64,000 nucleotides of DNA from an uncultured Winogradskyella sp. GTDB taxonomy: Bacteria; Bacteroidota; Bacteroidia; Flavobacteriales; Flavobacteriaceae. Positions 35,750-44,730 of the stretch are shown here, piece by piece. The position numbers and the translations under genes are program-made. The notes below the pieces were generated by a model that made no database searches, was not told the origin of the DNA, and saw only the letters and a list, made by a program, of their open reading frames with translations. Position 1 is the first letter of the stretch, and every line of letters starts with the position of its first letter. The stretch covers positions 124,001 to 188,000 of the forward strand of contig NZ_CANMJY010000009.1 in assembly GCF_947498345.1 (NCBI RefSeq). The letters are read 5' to 3'.

Positions 35750-36772
35750 ATGAACGAAAACCTAAATCCAAATAACGACAACTTTACACCAGAAGAACTT
35801 GATGTAGAAAAGAAATTAAGACCACTTACTTTTGAAGATTTTACAGGTCAAGACCAAGTGTTGGAAAATTTGTTGGTGTTTGTTCAAGCAGCAAACCTTA
35901 GAGAAGAAGCTCTCGATCATACGTTATTTCACGGACCACCTGGATTGGGCAAAACGACTTTAGCACATATTTTGGCCAATGAATTAGATGTTGGTATAAA
36001 GGTTACTTCCGGTCCTGTGTTGGATAAACCCGGTGATTTGGCAGGCCTATTAACAAATCTGGAAGATAGAGATGTACTTTTTATTGATGAAATCCATCGC
36101 CTAAGCCCAATTGTGGAGGAATATCTATATTCTGCAATGGAAGATTATAAGATCGATATTATGATAGAATCTGGTCCAAATGCCAGAACAGTTCAAATCA
36201 ACTTAAATCCATTTACACTTGTTGGTGCAACAACACGTTCAGGTTTATTAACAGCACCTATGCGTGCACGCTTTGGGATAAGTAGTCGTTTACAATATTA
36301 TAAAACAGATTTATTAACTACGATTGTACAACGAAGTGCTTCTATATTAAACGTGCCAATTTCCATGGAAGCTGCTATAGAAATAGCAGGTAGAAGTAGA
36401 GGAACACCTCGTATTGCAAATGCATTACTACGCAGAGTTAGGGATTTTGCTCAAATAAAAGGTAATGGTAAAATAGATATTAAAATTGCCAGGTTTGCTT
36501 TAGAAGCCCTAAATGTGGACGCACATGGTTTGGATGAAATGGATAATAAAATCCTAACTACCATTATAGACAAGTTTAAAGGAGGTCCTGTAGGTATCAC
36601 GACTTTAGCTACTGCAGTAAGTGAGAGTTCTGAAACTATAGAAGAAGTTTACGAACCCTTTTTAATTCAGCAAGGGTTTATAATGCGTACGCCCAGAGGA
36701 CGTGAAGTAACAGAACAAGCATACAGGCATTTAGGAAAAATAAAAGGCTCTACACAAGGAGGATTGTTTTAA
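35750..36772 (+). CDS. ruvB: Holliday junction branch-migration helicase RuvB
   Basis: This protein of about 340 residues is the AAA+ motor that drives branch migration with RuvA. Walker A is [12 protein letters not shown], Walker B is [10 protein letters not shown] and sensor 1 is VGATTRSG. The C-terminal winged helix includes [23 protein letters not shown]. The ATG at 35750 gives the start MNENLNP; an in-frame ATG at 35738 would add four residues. The partner ruvA lies about 8 kb away on the same strand. Confidence 0.97.
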   Translation: MNENLNPNNDNFTPEELDVEKKLRPLTFEDFTGQDQVLENLLVFVQAANLREEALDHTLFHGPPGLGKTTLAHILANELDVGIKVTSGPVLDKPGDLAGLLTNLEDRDVLFIDEIHRLSPIVEEYLYSAMEDYKIDIMIESGPNARTVQINLNPFTLVGATTRSGLLTAPMRARFGISSRLQYYKTDLLTTIVQRSASILNVPISMEAAIEIAGRSRGTPRIANALLRRVRDFAQIKGNGKIDIKIARFALEALNVDAHGLDEMDNKILTTIIDKFKGGPVGITTLATAVSESSETIEEVYEPFLIQQGFIMRTPRGREVTEQAYRHLGKIKGSTQGGLF

Positions 36773-36863
36773 TAACCGTTTATCTATAAATTCTGCACCT
36801 TACATTAATTCAACTAATTTTTTGTGATTTTGTCTAAAAGTAATTTTATCCTTTTAAGTAGAC

Positions 36864-36882
36864 TATATCTTTGAAAGATATA
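36864..36882. promoter_or_regulatory. -7 box and operator-like palindrome before the di-haem peroxidase gene
   Basis: TATCTTTG (36866-36873) is a consensus -7 box. It sits inside a perfect 9+1+9 inverted repeat (TATATCTTT, G, AAAGATATA) centred on its last base. A protein bound there would block transcription of the downstream gene. Confidence 0.5.
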
Positions 36883-36897
36883 TAATGCCTACTAATC

Positions 36898-38238
36898 ATG
36901 AAAAACCTACTATTTAAGTCAATATTTTTACTGACTGTTTTAACCTTTAGTTCTTGTAATTCTGATAAGGACAACTACGAAACAGTATCTAATAATATCG
37001 AATTAGAGAATCGTATAATTGAACTATATGGTTCTACCAGCCCATTAATTCAACCAATAGAAACTGACTATAGTTCTATTCCAAGTGATATAAATAATCC
37101 TATTACTGAAGCTAAAGTAGAGTTAGGAAAACTATTATATCATGAAACTATGATAGCTACAAATCCAAACGAAAATGAAGGCATGTATACTTATTCATGT
37201 GCTAGTTGTCACCATGTAGATGCTGGTTTTCAAAGTGGACTAAAACAAGGTATAGGCGACGGAGGATTAGGTTTTGGTACTCATGGCGAAGGACGAATTA
37301 AAAACCCTATGTATGCTGCATCTGATCTCGATGTTCAACCCATAAGAACGCCAACAACATTGAATGTAGCTTTTCAAAAAGTAATGTTGTGGAATGGACA
37401 GTTTGGAGCTGTCGGTCCAAATCTAGGTACAGAAGCCCAATGGACTGTTGGTACGCCTAAAGAGAATAATAATTTAGGTTTTGAAGGTGTAGAGATTCAG
37501 GCAATTGCAGGTTTAGATGTTCATAGATTACAGATTAATCCAGATGATATCATTAACTCGTCATATAAAAATATGTTTGATACTGCTTTTTCAAATATAG
37601 ATGAGAGTGAGCGTTATACCAAGTTAAATGCAGCTTTGGCTATTGCTGCATACGAGAGAACATTACTGCCAAATCAATCCCCTTTTCAAAGGTGGTTAAG
37701 AGGAGATGCTAATGCCATGGAAGAAGAAGAAATTGAAGGAGCAAAGTTGTTTTTTAATAAGGCACAATGTTATACATGTCATTCTGGGCCAGGTTTAAAC
37801 GGAATGGATTTTCATGCTTTAGGAATGAATGATCTTGAAGGGGCTGATGTGTTTAATGACGTTGATATGGCAACCAGAAAAGGACGTGGAGGATTTACAG
37901 GGAATCCAGATGATGATTTTAAATTCAAAACGCCGCAATTATATAATTTAAAAGATGTTCAATTTTTTGGACATGGAGGAAGCTTTGAAACCCTAAAAGA
38001 AGTTATTGAATATAAGAATGCTGCAGTAGCAGAAAATAGTCTTGTGCCAGAAAATAAGTTGTCTTCTTATTTTGTAGAGTTAAACTTAACTGAAACAGAA
38101 ATTGATCAGTTAACATTATTCCTTGAAGCGTCTTTATATGATAATAATCTGAGTCGTTATGTCCCAGAATCAATCCCTTCAGGTAATTGTTTCCCTAATG
38201 CTGATTATATGTCATCGTCTGATTTAGGCTGTGAGTAG
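36898..38238 (+). CDS. Di-haem cytochrome c peroxidase / MauG-like lipoprotein
   Basis: This 446-residue protein has a lipoprotein signal (ending LTFSSC) and two CxxCH haem sites. CASCHHVDAG lies near residue 100 and CYTCHSGPGLNGMDFH near 300. The segment RTPTTLNVAFQKVMLWNGQF and the later FKTPQLYNLKDVQFFGHGGS are typical of the bacterial di-haem peroxidase/MauG superfamily. Members reduce peroxide or oxidise protein residues; which applies here is unclear. It is periplasmic and lipid-anchored. It is a single gene with its own promoter and a palindrome over the -7 box, suggesting tight control. Downstream is queG, 48 bp away. Confidence 0.9.
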   Translation: MKNLLFKSIFLLTVLTFSSCNSDKDNYETVSNNIELENRIIELYGSTSPLIQPIETDYSSIPSDINNPITEAKVELGKLLYHETMIATNPNENEGMYTYSCASCHHVDAGFQSGLKQGIGDGGLGFGTHGEGRIKNPMYAASDLDVQPIRTPTTLNVAFQKVMLWNGQFGAVGPNLGTEAQWTVGTPKENNNLGFEGVEIQAIAGLDVHRLQINPDDIINSSYKNMFDTAFSNIDESERYTKLNAALAIAAYERTLLPNQSPFQRWLRGDANAMEEEEIEGAKLFFNKAQCYTCHSGPGLNGMDFHALGMNDLEGADVFNDVDMATRKGRGGFTGNPDDDFKFKTPQLYNLKDVQFFGHGGSFETLKEVIEYKNAAVAENSLVPENKLSSYFVELNLTETEIDQLTLFLEASLYDNNLSRYVPESIPSGNCFPNADYMSSSDLGCE

Positions 38239-38286
38239 ATTATAAATTAAAAACATTATCGTAGTTTAGTTTTTTTAAGAACTAAA

Positions 38287-39207
38287 TTGAATACTACAAC
38301 TTATACAAACCAAATTAAAGCCGAAGCAAAACGCCTTGGCTTTTTGTCTTGTGGTATCAGCAAGGCAGAATTCTTAGAAGAAGAAGCACCAAGACTTGAA
38401 GCTTGGTTAAATAAGAGCATGCATGGTGAAATGCGTTATATGGAGAACCACTTCGATAAGCGCTTGGATCCTACCTTACTTGTAGAAGACTCAAAAAGTG
38501 TGGTATCCTTATTATTAAATTATTATCCATCTGAGCTTCAAAATGAAGATTCATTTAAGTTATCAAAATATGCTTACGGAACAGATTATCATTTCGTAAT
38601 AAAAGATAAGCTTAAATCACTTTTACAGTTTATTCAAGAAGAAATAGGTGAAGTAAGTGGTAGAGCGTTTGTAGATTCTGCGCCAGTTTTAGATAAAGCC
38701 TGGGCAGCGAGATCTGGATTAGGTTGGATTGGTAAACACTCTAACCTATTAACACAGCAGGTAGGTTCGTTTTATTTTATCGCCGAACTTATCATTGATT
38801 TAGAGTTAGACTATGATACGCCTGTAACTGATCATTGTGGTACATGTACTGCTTGTATCGATGCTTGCCCAACAGAAGCCATAACCAAACCTTATGTTGT
38901 AGATGGAAGTAAATGCATCTCCTATTTTACAATAGAACTTAAAGAAAATATACCATCAGAATTTAAAGGCAAATTTGATGATTGGATGTTTGGCTGTGAT
39001 GTTTGCCAGGATGTATGTCCATGGAATCGATTTTCAAAATCTCATAACGAACCTCTGTTTAATCCTCACCCAGAACTCTTATCCATGACCAAAAAAGATT
39101 GGGAAGAAATAACGGAAGACACATTTAGAAAAGTATTTAAAAAATCAGCTGTAAAACGCACTAAATTTTCTGGTTTAAAACGTAATATTGATTTTTTAAA
39201 AGATTGA
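38287..39207 (+). CDS. queG: Epoxyqueuosine reductase QueG
   Basis: This 306-residue cobalamin-dependent iron-sulfur enzyme reduces epoxyqueuosine to queuosine in tRNA. It has the DUF1730 N-terminal domain ([34 protein letters not shown]) and two 4Fe-4S motifs ([12 protein letters not shown] with a later Cys, and [11 protein letters not shown]). [20 protein letters not shown] is a family hallmark. The start is a TTG at 38287, because the first internal ATG comes near residue 46 and would delete conserved sequence. The gene converges on the DUF5686 gene with only 3 bp between the stop codons. Confidence 0.95.
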   Translation: MNTTTYTNQIKAEAKRLGFLSCGISKAEFLEEEAPRLEAWLNKSMHGEMRYMENHFDKRLDPTLLVEDSKSVVSLLLNYYPSELQNEDSFKLSKYAYGTDYHFVIKDKLKSLLQFIQEEIGEVSGRAFVDSAPVLDKAWAARSGLGWIGKHSNLLTQQVGSFYFIAELIIDLELDYDTPVTDHCGTCTACIDACPTEAITKPYVVDGSKCISYFTIELKENIPSEFKGKFDDWMFGCDVCQDVCPWNRFSKSHNEPLFNPHPELLSMTKKDWEEITEDTFRKVFKKSAVKRTKFSGLKRNIDFLKD

Positions 39208-39210
39208 GAG

Positions 39211-41583
39211 TTATTTAAAACTAAAACCCATTGAAAACTTAAAAGCAAAGTTATCACCAGATGACTCTAAATTATGATAACCGTAACGGTAAAAACCACC
39301 AACACCTAAACCCAAATAACCAATATTCATAAAAGGTAATTTTATAAGGTTTTGCAATTCAAGTCCAGTTTCTATAAACAATTCTTCTTTTGTTGAAAAA
39401 GCTACCGTTTGATGATTCTCTGTGTCAGATAAACTTCCAAGTCCCAAATTATTATGTAATAAAACATCGGGTTGAAAGTATCCTTTATTATTTAACAGTC
39501 TACCAAAATTATGAACGGTAAATAAATGCGCATATTTGTCTGAAAGAAATTCATAAGGGGATACTGTTTGAAAATAATTACGAACAACAAACGGAATTTG
39601 CCTATCAAAGGATCCTTCTCCAGTAAATAATAAACCTAACGGAAGCGAACTATCTATATAACCTAAATCTAACCTATAAGTCGTTTTTCCTAAGCCTTTT
39701 GTAATAAAACTATGATCTAAGGTAAACCTAAACTTATTATAATCTAGATCACCATCTAAGGCACCCTTTAAACCTTTAGAATACAGTAAATTTAAGACTG
39801 GTGCATCATTTGGCAATCTATTGGTTACGCCAAAGTTATTAACTAATTGCTCTTTAACATGGTAACCTATGCCGATACTAAACTCGGAATTTGTATAGTT
39901 TGTAACAGGATTTCCATTATTTAAAAATGTATAATCATAAAGTGGCGTAATATCTGTAGTACTAAAACCTAATGACCAGTTAAGGTTTCTGTAGAGTTTC
40001 ATGTTAGTTGTTATACTATAAGATTCAATACCATCCATTTGTCTGGCAATCCAATTTCGTTGCGAAAGAAAATAATTAAACCTGTTATCTATTGACGCAC
40101 CTGTTTCTCTGAGGTCATTTATATATTTTAAACTCACTGAGATTTCTTTTTTACCAGGAACATCTACTAAAAGTTCTCCTCCGTATTTCCAGGTATGGTC
40201 TTTAAAGCCATAGCCAGCATATCCGCCAATAGATACGTGTTTAAATATATCATCATTAGTGTAAAGGCCTAAGCCAAGTCGAGTCCCTTCATATTTGTTG
40301 AACCGCGCAATTTTAGTAAGGTCTATATCTATGTACTTTAATGGGTATCTACCTTTAAGTAAGCTAGGGACGATGTCAAAAACCTTATCAAGTTTTATTT
40401 TTTCTCCTATACTATCTATAAAAATATAGGTGCGTTTCTCCCTGTAATTAAGTGAGTCCCTTCGGTTGAAATCCCAAAATGACTTATCTTTTAATCCAGC
40501 ATTTTCAGCTAAGGTTACAGATACAAATGGAAATTCCTTTTTTGTTAACGAAACATTGGGAGTAATTTTAGAAAGATAACTTTTACCAATGTATGTCACA
40601 CTACCAAGACCTTCACCAACATTAATTTCAAAATTCAATTGTTCAGGAAACCAATAAGTGTTATTAACATGCTTATATTTTTGCTGAATTGTGACTTCTA
40701 ATTTGCCAGAATTGAATGTTGTAGCATCCACACTTTGTACAGCATATTTATTAGAATTAATGCTTAGTAGACCTTTTAGCCCTTCAAAATTGCGATTAGC
40801 TTTAGGCTCAAAAGAAATTACAAAAATAGTATCATTACCCTGAAGATATTCCTCCTTTAATCTAAATTTATATTTACGTGTACTACCTTTAGAAATTGGA
40901 TTTAAATAATTGGTTTCAAAAAGGGTAATATGCTCACTATAAAAAGAAAAGGGTTGAAAATTATTAGCTAGCATTGCAAATTTAGGGTTCTTAAAACCCG
41001 AAGATCGTGTCGCAATAATACTGTCTTCGGAAAAATTAGGCTTTAAATATTTGTGTTTTGCTATAGTTTCTGTGATAAAAAAATAGGAGCCTTTCATTAT
41101 GCTATCTATTTTCTCTCTAATCGTATCTCTTTCCTTTTCATTTTTTTGTTTGCCTAGAGTTATTATAATTTTATCATAAGATTCATAGGTAAATGAATTT
41201 AAGTGCTCAGGATTATTTAAGGTTTTGTTAGCGATGGTGTTTTTAATAATACGATGAGCAGGGTTTTCACCGTCAAGCACAACTTCTTCTAATTCACTGA
41301 CTTTAGGCTTTAGTCTAATAGTTTTTGAAGTGATTTCACTTAACGTTAATATTTTAGTTTCATAGCCAACATAGCTAATTGTAATCGTTTTTACATCAGA
41401 TGTAACGTAAAAAACACCGTCAATATCTGATGAAGTACCTTTATAATCTGTTGTATTAAAAAGAATATTAGCAAATGGTACGACTTGCTCATTGGTATCG
41501 TCTATAAGAATAAATTTTTCAGGATTTTGCGCTATAGTTTTAAAACTTAGAATGAGTAATGTTAGAACAAATAATTTTTTCAT
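39211..41583 (-). CDS. DUF5686 outer-membrane protein with carboxypeptidase regulatory-like domain
   Basis: This 790-residue protein has a signal peptide (ending SFKTIAQ). An N-terminal carboxypeptidase-D regulatory-like beta domain follows (about 22-95; VPFANILFNTTDYKGTSSD, VDG-type turn, ISYVGYETKI). A long DUF5686 region that looks like a beta-barrel ends in aromatic FKFSMGFSFK. The layout resembles TonB-dependent receptor relatives but without a plug domain. Function is unknown. It is likely an outer-membrane protein. It stands alone on the minus strand between queG and the malic enzyme gene. Confidence 0.88.
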   Translation of the reverse strand: MKKLFVLTLLILSFKTIAQNPEKFILIDDTNEQVVPFANILFNTTDYKGTSSDIDGVFYVTSDVKTITISYVGYETKILTLSEITSKTIRLKPKVSELEEVVLDGENPAHRIIKNTIANKTLNNPEHLNSFTYESYDKIIITLGKQKNEKERDTIREKIDSIMKGSYFFITETIAKHKYLKPNFSEDSIIATRSSGFKNPKFAMLANNFQPFSFYSEHITLFETNYLNPISKGSTRKYKFRLKEEYLQGNDTIFVISFEPKANRNFEGLKGLLSINSNKYAVQSVDATTFNSGKLEVTIQQKYKHVNNTYWFPEQLNFEINVGEGLGSVTYIGKSYLSKITPNVSLTKKEFPFVSVTLAENAGLKDKSFWDFNRRDSLNYREKRTYIFIDSIGEKIKLDKVFDIVPSLLKGRYPLKYIDIDLTKIARFNKYEGTRLGLGLYTNDDIFKHVSIGGYAGYGFKDHTWKYGGELLVDVPGKKEISVSLKYINDLRETGASIDNRFNYFLSQRNWIARQMDGIESYSITTNMKLYRNLNWSLGFSTTDITPLYDYTFLNNGNPVTNYTNSEFSIGIGYHVKEQLVNNFGVTNRLPNDAPVLNLLYSKGLKGALDGDLDYNKFRFTLDHSFITKGLGKTTYRLDLGYIDSSLPLGLLFTGEGSFDRQIPFVVRNYFQTVSPYEFLSDKYAHLFTVHNFGRLLNNKGYFQPDVLLHNNLGLGSLSDTENHQTVAFSTKEELFIETGLELQNLIKLPFMNIGYLGLGVGGFYRYGYHNLESSGDNFAFKFSMGFSFK

Positions 41584-41663
41584 TTAATAAGTGATGGCTA
41601 GTGTATTGCTAATTAACGGAGATTTTTTAAAACTATTGGATTTTCAGACCAATTATCATTATG

Positions 41664-41671
41664 TATCTTTG
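41664..41671 (+). promoter_or_regulatory. Candidate -7 box of the malic enzyme gene
   Basis: TATCTTTG followed by CGCC lies 20 bp before the ATG at 41692. The nearest TTG (41636-41638) is 25 bp upstream of it, slightly outside the normal spacing. Confidence 0.55.
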
Positions 41672-41691
41672 CGCCTTAATCCATTTAGATT

Positions 41692-43986
41692 ATGAGTAAA
41701 CAAAGTAAGCGTATTGAGGCATTAGTTTATCACGCCAAACCAACACCAGGTAAGATAAAGGTTGTTCCTACTAAAAAATACGCATCTCAACGCGATTTAT
41801 CTTTAGCATATTCTCCAGGTGTTGCAGAACCCTGTTTAGAAATTGAAAAAGAGGTTAATAATGTTTACAAGTATACAGCTAAAGGTAATCTGGTCGCTGT
41901 TATATCTAATGGAACAGCGGTTTTAGGGCTAGGAAATATTGGGCCAGAAGCATCAAAACCAGTTATGGAAGGTAAAGGATTACTCTTTAAAATCTTTGCA
42001 GATATAGATGTTTTTGATATTGAAGTAGATACAGAAGATATAGATACTTTTATTGAAACCGTAAAAAACATAGCTCCAACTTTTGGTGGTATTAATCTCG
42101 AAGATATTAAGGCACCTGAAGCCTTTGAAATTGAACGTCGATTAAAGGAAGAATTAGATATTCCTGTAATGCACGATGATCAGCATGGTACTGCAATTAT
42201 CTCAGCTGCAGCTTTATTGAACGCACTTGAAATTGCTGAAAAAGATATTAAAGACGTTAAGATTGTAGTTAGCGGAGCTGGTGCAGCCGCCATATCCTGT
42301 ACACGTTTATATAAGAGTTGTGGAGCCAAAGCAGAAAATATTGTAATGCTAGATAGCAAAGGAGTAATAAGAAAAGACAGAGATAATTTAACATCTCAGA
42401 AAGACGAATTTGCTACAAATAGAAATATAGATACTTTAGATGATGCTATGAAAGGCGCAGATGTTTTCATAGGTCTTTCTATGGCAGATATTGTAACACC
42501 AGAGATGCTTAAGTCTATGGCAAAAGACCCTATCGTTTTTGCTATGGCTAATCCAAACCCAGAGATAAGCTATAAGTTGGCCATAGATACGCGCGACGAT
42601 ATTATAATGGCAACAGGTCGCAGTGATCATCCTAATCAAGTAAATAATGTATTAGGTTTTCCTTTTATTTTTAGAGGTGCTCTAGATGTAAGAGCAACAA
42701 AAATCAACGAAGCTATGAAGATGGCTGCTGTTAAAGCATTGTCGAGATTAGCAAAAGAACCTGTGCCAGAACAAGTTAATCTGGCATATAATGAAACACG
42801 TTTAACTTTTGGTAGAGACTACATTATCCCAAAACCATTTGATCCAAGGTTGATTGCAGAGGTGCCGCCTGCTGTGGCAAAAGCAGCCATAGAAAGTGGT
42901 GTAGCAAAAGAACCAATTGAAGATTGGGATCGTTATAAAAATTCACTGCTCGAAAGACTAGGTTCTGACAATAAACTAGTGCGTCAATTATTGGGTAGGG
43001 CACGTACAAATCCAAAGCGTGTGGTATTTGCTGAAGCAGATCAGTTAGATGTGCTCAAAGCCGCACAGATAGTTTACGAGGAAGGTGTAGCTGAGCCTAT
43101 ATTATTAGGGAGAAGAGACACCATTATAGACTTAATGGAGGAGTTAGAATTTGATGCAGATGTCCCAATTATAGATCCTAAATCTGATGAAGAATTAGAG
43201 CGAAAAAATAAATATGCCAAAGCCTATTGGGAAAAGCGTAAACGACAAGGAGTAACGATTTATTCTGCAGAAAAGAAAATGCGCGAGCGTAATTTTTATG
43301 CAGCTATGATGGTAAATGTTGGCGATGCAGATGCTCTGGTTACAGGCTATTCTCGAAGTTACCCATCAGTTGTAAAACCAATGCTAGAATTAATTGGCAT
43401 GGCTAAAGGTGTATCTCGAGTAGCGACTACAAATGTAATGATGACGCAACGCGGACCTATGTTTTTGAGTGATACCTCTATTAATATTAATCCTTCAGCC
43501 AAAGACTTAGCCAGAATTGCTCGTATGACATCTCGTGTAACGAAGATGTTTGGTATGGAACCCGTGACTGCTATGATATCGTATTCTAATTTTGGGTCAT
43601 CAGAAAATCCAAGAGCCGAAAAAGTAAAAGAAGCCGTTGCGTTTCTACACAAAGCATATCCAGAAATGGTTGTTGATGGGGAATTGCAAACCGATTTTGC
43701 ATTAAACTCTAAAATGCTTCAAGATATTTTTCCATTTTCAAAATTAGCAGGTCATAAAGTCAATACTCTTGTTTTTCCAAATTTAGATGCTGCAAACATA
43801 ACGTATAAGTTGCTAAAGGAACTTAATAAGACAGAGTCTATAGGGCCTATTATGATGGGAATGGCAAAGCCAGTGCATATTTTGCAATTAGGTGCAAGTG
43901 TAGACGAAATTGTAAATATGACGGCAATTGCAGTAATCGATGCACAAGAGCGCGAAAAAAGACAGCAAAAAGAGTTGCTTTCTTAG
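41692..43986 (+). CDS. maeB: NADP-dependent malic enzyme fused to a phosphotransacetylase-like domain
   Basis: This 764-residue protein has two parts. Residues 1-430 form a malic enzyme: SLAYSPGVAEPCLEIEK, VMHDDQHGTAIISAAALLNA and the dinucleotide-binding GAGAAAISC. Residues 440-760 form a phosphotransacetylase-like domain (RVVFAEADQLDVLKAAQI, TAIAVIDA). This is the MaeB architecture, where the second domain is regulatory and usually lacks acetyltransferase activity. The enzyme decarboxylates malate to pyruvate, producing NADPH. It is monocistronic. No convincing terminator follows, only a weak hairpin near 44066-44088 that lies in the ruvA leader. Confidence 0.95.
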   Translation: MSKQSKRIEALVYHAKPTPGKIKVVPTKKYASQRDLSLAYSPGVAEPCLEIEKEVNNVYKYTAKGNLVAVISNGTAVLGLGNIGPEASKPVMEGKGLLFKIFADIDVFDIEVDTEDIDTFIETVKNIAPTFGGINLEDIKAPEAFEIERRLKEELDIPVMHDDQHGTAIISAAALLNALEIAEKDIKDVKIVVSGAGAAAISCTRLYKSCGAKAENIVMLDSKGVIRKDRDNLTSQKDEFATNRNIDTLDDAMKGADVFIGLSMADIVTPEMLKSMAKDPIVFAMANPNPEISYKLAIDTRDDIIMATGRSDHPNQVNNVLGFPFIFRGALDVRATKINEAMKMAAVKALSRLAKEPVPEQVNLAYNETRLTFGRDYIIPKPFDPRLIAEVPPAVAKAAIESGVAKEPIEDWDRYKNSLLERLGSDNKLVRQLLGRARTNPKRVVFAEADQLDVLKAAQIVYEEGVAEPILLGRRDTIIDLMEELEFDADVPIIDPKSDEELERKNKYAKAYWEKRKRQGVTIYSAEKKMRERNFYAAMMVNVGDADALVTGYSRSYPSVVKPMLELIGMAKGVSRVATTNVMMTQRGPMFLSDTSININPSAKDLARIARMTSRVTKMFGMEPVTAMISYSNFGSSENPRAEKVKEAVAFLHKAYPEMVVDGELQTDFALNSKMLQDIFPFSKLAGHKVNTLVFPNLDAANITYKLLKELNKTESIGPIMMGMAKPVHILQLGASVDEIVNMTAIAVIDAQEREKRQQKELLS

Positions 43987-44000
43987 TCTGTAACTTACCC

Positions 44001-44029
44001 TTGTAATGTAAATAATTTTATTACATTTG
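44001..44029 (+). promoter_or_regulatory. Promoter of ruvA-sprA
   Basis: TTG at 44001-44003 and TACATTTG at 44022-44029 are separated by 18 bp. The predicted leader before ruvA is about 108 bases and contains a weak ATGGCT/AGCCAT hairpin (44066-44088). Confidence 0.6.
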
Positions 44030-44143
44030 GGACGTTAACCTATGGCATAGATTTATCGGGCAATTATGGCTAAAGCACAATAAGCCATTTTATGCATATG
44101 ATAAGTTTCAATTAGTGTTAATCTAAGTAGACAGCTAGATTTT

Positions 44144-44725
44144 ATGATTACGCACTTAGAGGGCAAACTTGTTGAAAAAAATCCTACAGATATTGTAATA
44201 GATTGCAATGGTGTAGGGTACTTTATTAATATATCACTTCATACATTTTCTCAAATCCCGGATAGAGAACACCTAAGGTTGTATACCTATTTGCAGGTTA
44301 GAGAAGATTCTCATAGTCTTTATGGGTTTTCCTCTAAAACTGAGCGTGAAATTTTTAAGCTATTGATTTCAGTTAGTGGTATTGGTGCCAATACTGCACG
44401 TACTATGTTGTCGTCCTTAACCCCAGAACAGATAAAAGAAGGTATTGCAAGCGAAAACGTGGCTCTAATACAAAGCGTTAAGGGAATCGGAGCGAAAACT
44501 GCACAACGTGTTATTATAGATTTAAAGGATAAAGTGTTAAAAGTCTATGGTATAGACGAACTTTCTTCAATACCAAACAATACGAATAAAGATGAAGCGT
44601 TATCTGCTTTAGACGTTTTAGGATTTAATAAAAAACAATCTGAAAAAATTGTTGATAGAATTTTAAAAACTCAGCCAGATGCGCAAGTAGAGCAAATTAT
44701 AAAAGAAGCTCTAAAAAATTTATAA
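44144..44725 (+). CDS. ruvA: Holliday junction branch-migration protein RuvA
   Basis: This 193-residue protein binds Holliday junctions as a tetramer and loads RuvB. Domain I is an OB-fold (MITHLEGKLVEKNPTDIVID, YTYLQVREDSHSLYGF). Domain II has two helix-hairpin-helix motifs (SVSGIGANTARTMLSSL and SVKGIGAKTAQRVIIDLKDK). Domain III is the short C-terminal RuvB-contact domain (ALSALDVLGFNKKQSEKIV). It lies 5 bp upstream of sprA and so shares its transcript, a neighbourhood seen in other flavobacteria. Confidence 0.97.
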   Translation: MITHLEGKLVEKNPTDIVIDCNGVGYFINISLHTFSQIPDREHLRLYTYLQVREDSHSLYGFSSKTEREIFKLLISVSGIGANTARTMLSSLTPEQIKEGIASENVALIQSVKGIGAKTAQRVIIDLKDKVLKVYGIDELSSIPNNTNKDEALSALDVLGFNKKQSEKIVDRILKTQPDAQVEQIIKEALKNL

Positions 44726-44730
44726 TAGAA

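Noticed and set aside
38239..38286. preQ1 riboswitch in front of queG
   Set aside because: The 48-bp gap has only a simple AT-rich hairpin and no aptamer-like pseudoknot sequence.
44066..44088. Intrinsic terminator after the malic enzyme gene
   Set aside because: The stem is only six base pairs with an 11-base loop and lies downstream of the ruvA promoter; too weak to call.
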